Below, one piece after another: positions 50,585-60,594 of a DNA stretch of 64,000 nucleotides. Every line of letters starts with the position of its first letter. Positions within the stretch are counted from its first letter, which is position 1. The stretch comes from Bactericera cockerelli (taxonomy: Eukaryota > Arthropoda > Insecta > Hemiptera > Triozidae), in assembly GCA_024516035.1 (NCBI GenBank), contig CM044962.1, forward strand, positions 1,774,864 to 1,838,863. Direction: 5' to 3'. The notes under the pieces were generated by a model, which worked only from the letters and a program-made list of their open reading frames with translations, had not been told where the DNA came from and did not search any database. The position numbers and the translations under genes were made by a program.

Positions 50585-50742
50585 TCCTAATTAGGTGCTG
50601 GGTCAACACGAGCGCACCGGAAGGTTTCCCTTACAAACAATTGTAACCAAATTAAGAATACAAATTATTGTCGGCACGGGGGATCGAACCCGGGACCTTC
50701 CGCATGGCAAGCGAGTGCTTAAACACTGAGCTAATCGCGCGC
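50585..50742 (-). repeat. SINE family F copy
   Basis: Minus sense: A-box TTAGCTCAGTGTTTAAGCAC and B-box GGGTTCGATCCCC, then GTGCCGACAATAATTTGTAT and a GTTTGTAAGGGAAACCTTCC tail. Confidence 0.85.
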
Positions 50743-50757
50743 TATAATTTCCATTGT

Positions 50758-50812
50758 AGTCGGTTTATGTGGAAGCACCCAAAAATATTTTCCCACCGAC
50801 CGCTCCTGCTAC
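50758..50812 (-). mobile_element. Family P terminus
   Basis: TTTATGTGGAAGCACCCAAA, TATTTTCCCACCGACCGCTC. Confidence 0.5.
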
Positions 50813-50837
50813 CAGCTCTGTTTCGTAACATTCTCTT

Positions 50838-50910
50838 ACATGATAATAATAACAATAATAATAATAATAAAACAATAATAATAATAACAATAATACTAAC
50901 ATACGTAACA
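50838..50910 (+). repeat. (AAT/AAC)n microsatellite
   Basis: ATAATAATAACAATAATAAT and related. Confidence 0.9.
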
Positions 50911-51109
50911 TACCACCTCTCTTTTTTCGCCAATAACTCGAATATGGCCCTGAGCAAACAATGAGTAAACAATAAATTTTGTTCCATAAAAATCCCCACA
51001 AAAATATGGTTTCTCCTATTTATATTCCAGGAATATCTAAAATAAGATATCTGGGGAAAATAACAATAATTGTGTAGGTTTTTGTATTAAAAAAAAATCG
51101 ATTTTAATT

Positions 51110-51330
51110 TTTTTATATTTTTGGATTTCATAACCTCAGGAACATTGATTTTGTGTCTATCGGCCTTTTCAATATATTCCTTGCAACGGAAACTACTGAA
51201 CAGCTTTCAACAAAATTTTGTACCCATATAGGAGACGTATTCTAGCAAGATGGTCGAATTTTAAATTCATCAACATCAAATAAGCGGATTTTGGAGACAA
51301 ATAATACCTCGCGCCTAACTTACCTTCTAT
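51110..51330 (+). repeat. Family L partial copy, diverged
   Basis: TTCCTTGCAACGGAAACTAC, AAATTTTGTACCCATATAGG, AAATTCATCAACATC and CCTCGCGCCTAACTTACC. Confidence 0.7.
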
Positions 51331-51464
51331 ACTATGCCAGTATACCTGTAGCCCGTTCTAGAAACAATCTCCACTCTCAAAATCCCCAAATCTCAATTTC
51401 AATCGTCACACAACGCACTCTGATTGTTATTGCGTTCAAGGTCATTTCAGAGATCATTTTTTTT

Positions 51465-51690
51465 TTTTTTTTTTAACGTCGCTTTCAACTGCATGGTCAT
51501 ATCACGACGGGGGTGTTACCCTCCATTCGCAGGAAACTCACAAACCTGCTACCCACATTAACCTCACCCAGCCTGGGTTGGGTTGGAATGCCAGCATCAC
51601 GAAGTCTTCACCTCGCTGGACGTTGCTTAACTTCGGTGATCCAACGAGAACCGGTGCATTCAACGCGCCATCGACGCTGGCTAACACATC
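51465..51690 (-). repeat. 5S-derived SINE, near full length
   Basis: Plus strand: AACGTCGCTTTCAACTGCAT, AACCTCACCCAGCCTGGGTT, GACGTTGCTTAACTTCGGTG, ATCC, CCATCGACGCTGGC. The second half is the reverse of a 5S rRNA promoter region. Confidence 0.88.
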
Positions 51691-52845
51691 TTTAATCAGC
51701 TGTTTTGTGTTGGTCTTCTCTGATTGGTTCTTAGCTCATCTCATTTAAAAAAATAAATTTAAAATGCAGATTCAAAATTTGGCGTTCTCAATTAATATTC
51801 CATTTATCAAAAGGACGCAGAATGAGAACCAATCAGAAGCTAGAACCATCCGTTTTCGGGGACTCGGTTATTTTTGGACAAACGGATGTTCGACTATTTG
51901 TTTACATTTTGAGAGAAATAGTCGATAAACAGTGCATTTTATTATGACTGTTTGCTCTGTTCCGTTTGAAACTGTATATATATATATATATTTTTTTTTT
52001 AATAAAAATAAGCTGATTATTATCTTGTGAACACATCCGATTTTGCTTGAATCCTGTACGTAGGTATTGTACGTATATATGCGAATTAATTTCTCCCGCT
52101 TCTCCTAAACTTGTCAAAACATGTCTAATTACAAGTGCGTCTACACACACGAGGGGTTCGCAAAAAAGTAAACTGACACGCCCCACTCACGCATATCAAA
52201 TGGGAAAAATTCGTACGACAACTTCAAGCAATCTTTTGAGAACCCACAAAAAAAACTTACCTACAAATGAGGTTACCAAAGTTTTGTATACGCATTTGAA
52301 ACATTCATTTAATTTGTAACTTTTGCAAGTACTTTGTAAGTACTTAGATATGTAATAAAAAGCGAAAAGCAGAGTTTTTACCACACAAGCACGTCGAAAT
52401 TACTCTGCCGGGGGATAAGAAAAAAAATAATAATAATTATAATAATAATAGATAGTAATAATAACAATAATAATAAGAAGAAAGCCACCTGTTCTCGCGT
52501 TGCTGGATTTAAATAAAGTTTCGTAAACCTATGGTAAGCCCTCTTTACGAGCTGTGTAAGCCGCAGAGTTTTGCTGGAAATTTTGTAAATTATATCTCGA
52601 CACCCCTCGGGGCAACAAAAAGGTATATGCCGTTCTTTTTGCAGCGTGAGTGTTTTTTTGTTCTCTTTGATACCGAATATGGGTACGAAATTTTGGATTT
52701 AATAGTGAAAAAATACTCTTTTTTAAAAAATAATTATAATAGATAATAATACTTTTTTTTTATTTTTACAACACTAAACAGCTGAACAGTGAACACTGAT
52801 ATGCAGATATAATGAATTTTTCCCTGTGTATAAGTTATAGATATA
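51691..52845. other. No gene recognised
   Basis: Inverted words TCTGATTGGTTC (about 51718) and GAACCAATCAGA (about 51828) bracket 110 bp. (AAT)n at 52425-52475. The open frame 52531-52746 has no recognisable domain. Confidence 0.35.
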
Positions 52846-52847
52846 TT

Positions 52848-52995
52848 TTTTTTCATATTTGTGTTTATCACTTTCGTGATATCACAACTACTCAAACTCG
52901 CTTTACTAATCTATACGCTGAAACCGGGACTTGAACCACCGCCCTCCAAGTTACAAGTCCGCCGCCTTATCGATCAAGCTACTGAGGTCGGTAAT
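52848..52995 (-). repeat. SINE family C copy, full length
   Basis: Plus strand: GTGTTTATCACTTTCGTGAT, GGGACTTGAACCACCGCCCT, TTATCGATCAAGCTACTGAG. Confidence 0.88.
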
Positions 52996-53024
52996 TTATA
53001 GATATAAATAAAATAGAAATGTAT

Positions 53025-53190
53025 TCATAATAATAATAACACTTTTTTGTGGAAGGCAACCACCAGGCGAGGTTAATATACTTAAATGAATGAGGAAAAA
53101 TTCGTGCACTGGGTGGTATTCGAACCAACGGATCCCTAATACACTACCTGGATTACCAGACTAGTGCCTTAACCACTTGACCACCAATTT
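53025..53190 (-). repeat. SINE family A copy
   Basis: Plus strand: GTGGAAGGCAACCACCAGGC, TATTCGAACCAACGGATCCC, GACTAGTGCCTTAACCACTT, GACCACC. The body is shortened. Confidence 0.85.
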
Positions 53191-53200
53191 TTTGTGGAAC

Positions 53201-53233
53201 TGCCCTAGACCCTTCGGTCTAGGACAGTTCTGG
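53201..53233. repeat. Hairpin, 14-bp stem
   Basis: AACTGCCCTAGACC, loop CTTC, GGTCTAGGACAGTT; one mismatch. Confidence 0.85.
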
Positions 53234-53444
53234 TAGCACGGTTCAGCTTAGCTACTGCTGGAGGGGGAATGATGGTGGTCAGCCAACTTTAATTCAAAGT
53301 TGGTTCACGTTCTATTATTATTACTATTAATAAGATCATCATGAAATTGCCTACTCGTTCCGGAGAAAAGCCCTGAGTTGGAATGCCTCTTTTACAAATC
53401 AATATACAATAATATAAATCTCTATATAAATCGCATTTTAGTCC

Positions 53445-53495
53445 GATTTATGTGGTGGCAACACCCCCAAAATATGTTCCAACCGGCCGCGCTTG
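53445..53495 (-). mobile_element. Family P terminus
   Basis: ATGTGGTGGCAACACCCCCA, ATGTTCCAACCGGCCGCGC. Confidence 0.55.
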
Positions 53496-53499
53496 GTTA

Positions 53500-54615
53500 G
53501 GAAAATTAAATACTGGGCCATGCCTCCTTACGCAACTAGTATACATACACTATATACAGCTTCATTTCCAGATTTTTTTCTAGGTTCTAAAAAAAAGAAG
53601 AAAAAAAATATTCAAAGAGAAAAATCGACGTTAAACTTTTGCAACGAGTACCCACCATGCCTTGCAAGATATATTTAATATTCATTGAAGACATCGTGTA
53701 AAAGAAACCTGTGACCTGACATATATAATATATATTTGTGTAAAGATGTATATTTCGAAGTACTTTGTGAAAAAGTCAAACGAGAAGCGGGCGGGAAGGG
53801 GGGGGGTGGGTATGTGTATTTTCAATTATTTTGACTCGTGGAGAATTCAAATGAGGCGAGAGGGAGCGCACGGGAGCGGGTTGGGTGGAAGAGAATGTCC
53901 ATGGTGGGTCGAAGAGCCCGGGGAAACTCACTAATGATCGTTAATGTTTTTTAACATCAAGAACATCTAGGTCGCTCTCGTTACTATAGTTGAAGGTTTC
54001 AAGATGCGAACAGGTCCCACGAGTACACTGCTAATATTTCGGAACTGAGGAACAAAAAAAAACTGGTGTGACACCACACGACTTTCCGGATCACTCGAAA
54101 AGAAGTCCAATTCCGCCACTGGTGACTCAACGGTAATAGTAATTTTTTACAAACAAAAATATTCACATTAGGATGTCTAATAAATAAACACCATGTTCAA
54201 AAATCTGGTGTTAACATCACACGAGTCTCCTTATCCTATATTAGGAATGGGAACGGGACCAAAAGCCACTGGTGGCTCAAAAGTAACAGTAAGCTGAAAA
54301 TCAATGTCCAATTCTTCGTCAGCACCTCAAAATCATTGGATTTGAAATGTCACAACACCCCCATATAGGGTGAATAATAAAAAAGTTAGTCCAAGCGGGT
54401 TGTTCCCCCCCAAATTACCGGTCAATTGAGACCGGGTTTCAAAAAGATATCAAAAAAAACGTAAAGATATCAAAAAAAATGTAAACCCCCGTTCATTTTT
54501 TATTCAAAGAAATGTTTTTCTCTGACTTTTTTGTATACATATAGGTACACATAACTAATTCAAAGAAACGGCCCTTGCGTTTCGTGGTTTATCTGGTGTA
54601 TAAAATTAACTCATA
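53500..54615. other. No gene recognised
   Basis: CTGGTGTGACACCACACGAC (54064) and CTGGTGTTAACATCACACGA (54208) are a diverged direct repeat, and AAAGATATCAAAAAAAACGT is tandemly repeated at 54440-54480. No domain in the frames. Confidence 0.4.
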
Positions 54616-54619
54616 GGTA

Positions 54620-54805
54620 TACCAAATTTCAAGTCTCTAGCTCTAACCGTTCTCGAGATATTGTGTTCACACACAGACGGACGCACGGACCAATCGCCGA
54701 AAACAACTTTTTGCTATCCTGAGGCTATGATTCGTCCAGAAATGTGAAAAACTGGGTAGGTCAAATTTTCGACGAATACAATACTTTCCTTATTATAGGA
54801 TAAGG
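54620..54805 (+). repeat. Interspersed repeat family M
   Basis: CTCTAACCGTTCTCGAGATA, GACGGACGCACGGACC, GTCCAGAAATGTGAAAAACT; ends GGATAAGGAAAGTA. Second copy of 6635-6820. Confidence 0.8.
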
Positions 54806-54859
54806 AAAGTAGTAAAAATATATAATACGATGTTTTACAACCGGAGCTTTATGAAAAAC

Positions 54860-54920
54860 CTTCATAGAGAACAAATTCCTCGTAAAGAGAACAATTTCCT
54901 CGTAAAGAGAACAATTCCCT
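54860..54920 (+). repeat. AGAGAACAATTTCCTCGTAA short repeats
   Basis: Three AGAGAACAA units about 19 bp apart. Confidence 0.8.
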
Positions 54921-55194
54921 TGTTCTTTTTACAAGATGCTGCCAGTGTATTGTCAGCATTGCCATCAGAAGAATAATTGAATTCGCTGTTTTATTTATAA
55001 ATGAATGCTGAAATTCTTATTAATTCCCCTGTATAGGGGAACAAATTCCCAGTCCAATTTACCTCTCACTAACGGATATTCACCTCTGTATAAGAGAAAC
55101 CTGGATATAAGAGAAAAATTGTGGTCCTTTGAGTTCTCTTATATCCAGAGATCCCAGAAGCTCAACTATAGTATCATCATCATATAATGTAGTG

Positions 55195-55385
55195 TGACGT
55201 CATCGTGAACGATGGTAGTCAGACAGTGGAGGAATGACTCAGCACTTCTACCACTGTCTTTACAAGGAGGCTAATATTTGACAAGGGCCCCCAGAACCAA
55301 GCCAATGCTGGTATACTCCCCGTTTATAGTCCCCCAATCAGATTGCTGGTCTACTCCCTATTCACAGTCGCCCAGCCAGACAATA
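55195..55385 (-). repeat. Interspersed repeat family K
   Basis: The reverse complement of 20795-20962, including GAGGAATGACTCAGCACTTC and AGCCAATGCTGG. The CAGATTGCTGGTCTACTCCC end is duplicated. Confidence 0.8.
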
Positions 55386-55419
55386 GTATGTATTACCATA
55401 AAAATATTATTTTTAATCA

Positions 55420-55570
55420 GATTTGTGTTAATCATAAACGTAATTTCATAGATAACAGCAATTCAAACTAGCTTTTCTAAATTTTTGCTTACTTGGGAAT
55501 TGAATTACCGACCTCCAGATTACAAATCCGATGCCTCACCTTATCGATTAAGCTACTGAGGTCGTTTAAT
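55420..55570 (-). repeat. SINE family C copy, diverged
   Basis: Plus strand: TTTGTGTTAATCATAAACGT, GGGAATTGAATTACCGACCT, TTATCGATTAAGCTACTGAG. Confidence 0.8.
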
Positions 55571-55584
55571 TTAAATCAGTTAAA

Positions 55585-55795
55585 ATCATTCGGAAGACAT
55601 TGCCATATGCATATGCAATAACTCCGCCCTTTAGTTAGGACATCTGTATATATTTTATCAATGTTGTTTATATTTTTTTCTTGTTTATATTGTTCTCAAT
55701 ATTGTACTGTAATTCTTATCATTACTTGTTTCTACACACATATTGATGTTCTATTAATAAATAATTCAAAAATAATAATAATAACAGAAGCAGAA
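55585..55795 (+). repeat. Family N copy beside exon A donor
   Basis: GGAAGACATTGCCATATGCA, AATAACTCCGCCCTTTAGTT, then a T-rich body, TTCTATTAATAAATAATTC and (AAT)n. Its tail ends 25 bp from the splice donor at 55820. Confidence 0.8.
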
Positions 55796-55820
55796 TATTA
55801 TCGAATATCATAGCACTCAC

Positions 55821-56339
55821 CTGGGGTACAGAGCAAACGAAAGAGATGGCGTACGCTATCGCAAGCATCCAGCGGGATCTCGCCCGCCCCTCCGTCGCTC
55901 TCAGCGGATACTTGACGGCGAAGTAGCGGTCGAGTGACACGCACACGAGGACACCCGAGGACAGGTAGAGCCCGAACGCGCGCACAAACGAGAACGTCCG
56001 ACACGAGAGATCCCCGAACACCCACTGGTACGTGATCCGCCACGTGATCTCCACAGGCATGATCACGAACGTGACCATCATGTCCGCGAGACAGAGGTTG
56101 ATGATCATGAGCGAGACGCGAGAGATGCGATGTCTGCGCGCGCAACACAGCGAGAAGAAGATCGACACATTCCCCACCCCCGCGATGAGGAAGAGCAGCG
56201 CGTACACGATGAGGGCGTAGACAGTGGGCGTGGTCACGAGGGGCGTGGTGATGTTGAAGAAGCTGCTGTTGGTGACGTCACTCGTGTTGAAGTCGCTTGG
56301 CAGGATGACGTTCAGGCTGTTCGGAGACTCGAAGGTCAT
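55821..56339 (-). CDS. AKH/ACP-type neuropeptide receptor, exon A (N-term to TM4)
   Basis: First coding exon of a class A GPCR of the GnRH-receptor superfamily: 519 bp, exactly 173 codons, ending CCCCAG before donor GTGAGT (phase 0). The ATG at 56339 has A at -3 and an in-frame stop TAA a few codons upstream. The N-terminus (1-38) has three possible N-glycosylation sites (N18, N24, N29). TM1 is about 39-64 with N57; TM2 carries NLCLADMM with D86; Cys113 opens TM3, which reads FVRAFGLYLSSGVLVCVSLD then RYFAV (the DRY motif at 137-139); TM4 is about 157-171 with W157. The FGLYLSS..LVC.S.DRY stretch is typical of insect AKH and ACP receptors and differs from the VLIGVDRW form I associate with corazonin receptors. 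It should act at the plasma membrane as a peptide hormone receptor. Exon B follows after 41.9 kb. The remaining exons are outside the window, and any 5' untranslated exons were not identified. Confidence 0.92.
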
Positions 56340-56780
56340 AGTGAGAGATTAAGGGTTGAGGAGTTGGTTGATGTTTTTTTTTACTTTCCTTATCCTATTA
56401 GAAAAGTATTGAATTTTTTTTCTATTTTGCTGTTTTTTTTTTTTTTAAAAATACGAGTGTTACAAAGCTTTTTTCATTTCGTAGCCATTTTACTTGTGCT
56501 GTTTTACTTGTTATATCTTGTGAGAGTTCGTCAAGATTTCAAATTTACGTTAAGAAATTCAAATTTTTGCTTAGACTGTTGAATTGTTTAGGGTTTTACA
56601 AAACGCCATACTTGTTATTTTTGAATTGAGTAAATTATGAAGGAGAATGCTTTTCAAGTTAATACCAAAAATATCTCGTTAAATTTTATAAACTATACCT
56701 GAAACAGAATCAAGATGTTTGCGTTTTTCTACCAATAAATCATTTATTTGAGTGTGTGAATTACTGATAACATAATAGCT
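56340..56780. other. 5' flank of receptor ATG; no promoter seen
   Basis: T-rich, including TTACTTTCCTTATCCTATTA (an M-type end) near 56380. No TATA/initiator pair convincing enough to call. Confidence 0.4.
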
Positions 56781-56782
56781 CA

Positions 56783-56903
56783 CATAATCCTATTTGTGTT
56801 GATCACAATCACTGAAACTCGCTCTACTAAATTTTTCGCTCATCTTGGGATTTGAACCACCGACCTCCAGATTACGTACCCGTCGCATCATCGATCAAGC
56901 TTA
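56783..56903 (-). repeat. SINE family C copy
   Basis: Plus strand: TTTGTGTTGATCACAATCAC, GATTTGAACCACCGACCTCC, CATCATCGATCAAGCTT. Confidence 0.78.
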
Positions 56904-57011
56904 ATTTTATATCCACCTAACGATCATTTTGACCTGTGCTATCGATGTAAATTGATTAATATCAAATAAAACATTCAATCAATCAATCAATTTTTTTTAA
57001 AAGATGAGTGT

Positions 57012-57310
57012 TTTACCAGCCTTTTTTATTTCGTAGCCATGAAACAGGAGCTACTGTAGACGCTTGTGGTCTGTGTTGTAGCCTGCGCATCCCGTAGTAT
57101 GCCTCCTCTCTGATAGGCGACAGAGTGACACAATACTTTCCATTCAATTAATCATTTCAATTAATTAAATAAAGCTACTGAGGTCGGTGCTCACTTAATA
57201 ATAAAACTGGTCTCTGCTGTTTGAATTGAAAGAGAGACGTACAGGGGAGTAGTTCCGAGAAAGAGTGAGTTTTGCGATACACAGGGGAAACGTTGAGTCT
57301 TTTTTAGTGT
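57012..57310 (+). repeat. Interspersed repeat family J, long copy
   Basis: Matches 49570-49870 almost throughout, including TCGGTGCTCACTTAATAATA and GTAGTTCCGAGAAAGAGTGA. Confidence 0.87.
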
Positions 57311-57475
57311 GTCGAGCCCACAAAAAAGAGACAAATTGTGTAAATAAAATATAGTAAATATATGTATGTATGATTTTATTTGTGGTGAAGCACAAGGCCT
57401 CTTCACAATGTTGATGGGTAGTTTGATGGGTAGGGCATTACTAAGAGCCTCCTTCTCTTTTTGAATTTTATTGCA
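57311..57475. other. No feature recognised
   Basis: AT-rich. Confidence 0.4.
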
Positions 57476-57477
57476 TT

Positions 57478-57672
57478 AATTTCCTTTTACTCTGGTAATA
57501 CAGCCACTGGTCGTTACTCATACAAGAAACTACTCACTCTTCCTCTCGAGGTAGGAGTGAACCCCAAACATCCAAGTACATAGCAGTCAAAAAATCCTGT
57601 CCGTCTGGGGATCGAACCCAGGTCTACATGCGTGCAATGCCTAGCGCGCTAACTCACTTGGCCACGGTGATC
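57478..57672 (-). repeat. SINE family B copy
   Basis: Plus strand: CAGCCACTGGTCGTTACTCA, GGGGATCGAACCCAGGTC, CCTAGCGCGCTAACTCACTT, GGCCACGGTGA. Confidence 0.85.
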
Positions 57673-57683
57673 AATGAATTAAT

Positions 57684-58320
57684 TCTCGCATGCCTGGGCA
57701 AAAGGGGTCAAGTCAGAAATTTCACATTTTGAGATATAGGTAGGTATTGTTGGATTCGGGAGAACAAGCTCTATCCAATGGTATAAAAGAATTAAGTCTC
57801 ATTAAAACTGTGAAAAAGTTATAAAGAAAATAAAGAAGACAGATCTGCAACAACAAAAAAATCAATTTTTGGTATTTCTGATATAAGTCTGACTTAACCC
57901 CAAAGTCCATCATTCAAGTTGAAATTTTGGTTAAAAAAATTCAAGTATTGGTCCATAAGAGTTAAGTCCCATCATTCAAGTTGAAATTTTGGTGAAAAAG
58001 ATTCAAGTATTGGTTCAAAAGAGTTAAGTCCCATCATTGAAGTTGAAATTTTGGTCAAAAAGATTTAAGCATTGGTTCAAAAGAGTTAAGTCAAGATCCA
58101 AAAGACTTAAGTCGTAAAAGTATATGAAGGAAACGTTTTCTTGACCAAATGAATAGAAAAAAATGTGTAAAATGCTTCACTTTGGCCAGAAAGAAAAGTC
58201 CTAAAAGATTTCAACTAAAAGAAAAAATACAAAAATCAAAGTATGGGCGTTTTTTTTTATTTTGTCTCTCCTGAAAAGTTGGGTTTTTTTACTTAACCCC
58301 TTTTGCCCAGGCATGCGAGA
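57684..58320. mobile_element. TIR element, 637 bp, 25-bp inverted repeats
   Basis: Ends are TCTCGCATGCCTGGGCAAAA followed by GGGGT, perfect in both. The interior has three tandem units of about 60 bp (57910-58090) containing AGTTGAAATTTTGG and AAAAGAGTTAAGTC. No transposase, and no clear target duplication (flanks AATTAAT and TATATTA). Superfamily not assigned. Confidence 0.85.
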
Positions 58321-58494
58321 TATATTATATCGAATACATACATGCATCATTAAATAAAATAAAAAATATAATAAACTCTGAGGGTTCCAGGGTTATGTTA
58401 GAAAATATTTTTAAGCGTCACTCCTAGTGGTTAAATTACTAAAATAAAAATATTATAATAATAATGTTTGGAATTGGTTCATTTAAGAGAGACG

Positions 58495-58720
58495 AGCCAG
58501 TATCGATGGTACCGAAGTTACAAGGAGTGACAGACAGACCGACACAAAACCAAAGTTGCTCAGGAGAGGTTATGAAACGTCCAGAAATATGAAAAAAAAA
58601 ATTAAAATCGATTTTTTACTTTCCTTGTCCTATAATAAGAAAAGTATTGTATTTTTTTTTTTTTTACAAAAAAGAGCACAGTACTTCCGATTTCTAATAT
58701 TAGAAATTTGTCGGAGATAA
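58495..58720. repeat. Mixed family L/M fragments
   Basis: GACAGACCGACACAAAAC, TACTTTCCTTGTCCTATAAT, TACTTCCGATTTCTAATATT and TTAGAAATTTGTCGG recall the L and M ends in a rearranged order. Confidence 0.5.
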
Positions 58721-59000
58721 TAAGAGACGGTTTTGCGTTGTTGAGGAGGTGGAAAACTTGAAAGTGAAATGAGCTCATGAATTCGAGAGTGGAAAAGTTT
58801 CGAGGAACTTAATCATGGAACAGTTGTTGATTATATGAAACTTTAAAGTTTAGACACAAGTGGGACATCGTTTCGAAGGACGTACATAGATATTATCCTT
58901 CATGACCCAAATCTAAATATTACCAGCTATTTCTTACTTCTTTTTATTTGATACATTTGATCTAGTAATCTAGTAGAGGAAGGGGGGTAGAGTCACAGAC
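58721..59000. other. No feature recognised
   Basis: No feature recognised in this stretch. Confidence 0.4.
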
Positions 59001-59003
59001 GTC

Positions 59004-59157
59004 ACAGTGGCGTATAGCTAGACCTACATTTCGGGGGGTTTTTGAGGACGAAAGAGACTACGTATATTCTATAGTTAAATACGACTAGTATTATTTTGCA
59101 GGGGTTTCTTGAAAATTTTGGGGGTTCCCCAAAACCACTCCCCTTCCTACGGCACTG
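59004..59157. mobile_element. Possible 154-bp hAT-like MITE
   Basis: CAGTGGCGTA is mirrored by TACGGCACTG (9 of 10). CAGTGGCGTAGC is a common hAT end type, but no 8-bp duplication is visible. Confidence 0.4.
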
Positions 59158-59254
59158 GGAAATTTTTATCAAGGACCAAGAGTTCAAGAGTTATAGCAAC
59201 TTTGTGCTTCAAGAAATTTGTAGCACTTTTTTTACTAAAGGTATAAAGTTATAA

Positions 59255-59432
59255 TATTTGTGTTAATCACTAACTTTTGTATTATCACAACTGCTCAAAA
59301 TGGCGTTTCTAAATATTTGTGTTAATCACTTTTGTAATATCACAACTGCTTAAAATGGCTTTTCTAAATCTACATTGAAACCGGGACTTGAACCACCGAC
59401 CTCCAGAGTACAAGTTCGCCGCCTTATTGATC
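59255..59432 (-). repeat. SINE family C copy with duplicated tail
   Basis: The 55-bp tail (TTTGTGTTAATCAC ... CACAACTGCT) occurs twice, at 59258 and 59317, before GGGACTTGAACCACCGACCT and the head, which runs into a family K fragment (59432-59490). Confidence 0.82.
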
Positions 59433-59573
59433 CAGCCAGACTGCTGGTCTTCTCCCTGTTTCTATTGTCCCCCAGCCAGACTGGGAAGTAAAATTAGAAA
59501 CTCATTTCTTGTCAGTTCAAATTTGTATACAAATTATAATATATGTATAGTGTGAATTTATAGTAAAAGAAAA

Positions 59574-59607
59574 AGCATCTTTGTTATTTGAACAACACAA
59601 AGATGCT
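59574..59607. repeat. Hairpin, 11-bp perfect stem
   Basis: AGCATCTTTGT ... ACAAAGATGCT with a 12-nt loop. Confidence 0.85.
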
Positions 59608-60025
59608 CTGTTGTTGTAAAAAGTTTTAATAGTTTTTTAATGTTTTCAAATGGCGATGTGAACTTTTTAATTAAAAAGAAATGATAGTTTTGTCTTCTTT
59701 TTGTAGTACTTACACTCATATCTCGGAAATTTTTCCGGAAAGAACGGAGAAGAATTTTTTTTAAAGAACTTGTTCAATTTTTCGGATTTTCATGTCACAG
59801 CTCAAGAAAAATTTATTTAAAATTTTGAAAAACTTCTACGAAAAACACTGATTTAGATTTTCTTAAATTAAAATTAGTTTTCGAGTTAAAAGCGCTTAAG
59901 TAGAAAAAAAGAGGTCAAGTGCAAGGTAAGTATTATTATTATCTGACCTGGTTGCAGGGTTTTCAATGAAACCTTTACAACTAACACTGCGACCTAACTA
60001 GATCTCGTATTTTGTGAATAGTTGA
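59608..60025. other. No feature recognised
   Basis: AT-rich. Confidence 0.4.
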
Positions 60026-60027
60026 TT

Positions 60028-60125
60028 CTATTCGGTTTTAACGTCCTGATTTGAGATAGATAGTCAGGACGGGGGTTTTTACCCTCCATTAACTAGCGCG
60101 TTAACCACTTGAGTACCAGTGCACC
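60028..60125 (-). repeat. SINE G tail joined to SINE A head
   Basis: GGTTTTAACGTCCTGATTTG and GGACGGGGGTTTTTACCCTC (G), then at 60092 AGCGCGTTAACCACTTGAGT, ACCAGTGCACC (A). Confidence 0.75.
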
Positions 60126-60419
60126 TACCTAAACTCACATAAAAAATGATGAACATTTTTATTATTATTATTATCTCTCCTTTTTCATCGTCTCTTCTCT
60201 CTTAATTTCATTACTAATGCTCTAAAATTCTCTAATATAATCCTTCTTCAAATTTATCTGTTTAATCTCCTATTTCAGAAGAGCACGCTCCTTCCTTAGT
60301 AATTTGCTTTCAATGAGATCTTCAATTTTATTGCTGATGCTATTAAAATTTATTAATGCGAACTCTTTCACTCACTCATTCATGTCTGAGTGATTTTTTT
60401 TTTTTTTTGATGAGTGGAT
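60126..60419. other. No feature recognised
   Basis: AT- and CT-rich spacer. Confidence 0.4.
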
Positions 60420-60590
60420 CATAGTCTGGCTGGGGGACTATAAACAGTGAGTAGACCAGCATTGGCTAGGTTCTGGAGACCCTTGTCATTTACAAGCCTA
60501 ATTGTAAAAACAGTGGTAGAAGTGCTGAGTCATTCCTCCACTCTCTGGCTACCATCATTCACGATGACGCCACCCTATGATCATGATGTA
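60420..60590 (+). repeat. Interspersed repeat family K
   Basis: GAGTAGACCAGCATTGGCTA, GTGCTGAGTCATTCCTCCAC, TTCACGATGACGCCACC. Confidence 0.82.
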
Positions 60591-60594
60591 TGCC

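Larger units (their letters stand above)
13900..55820 (-). other. Intron of the receptor gene (41,921 bp)
   Basis: Bounded by GTGAGT at 55820 and CTTTCAG at 13900, phase 0 on both sides. It holds nearly all the mobile elements described here, including an R4/Dong-like retrotransposon in the same transcriptional sense. It is inferred from homology of the two exons, not from a transcript. Confidence 0.8.

Noticed and set aside
52531..52746. 71-codon plus-strand frame
   Set aside because: No recognisable domain, short, in AT-rich DNA; not supportable as a gene.
55798..56582. Alternative frames over exon A (116 and 150 codons)
   Set aside because: GC-rich coding DNA leaves shadow frames open; no domain is found in them.
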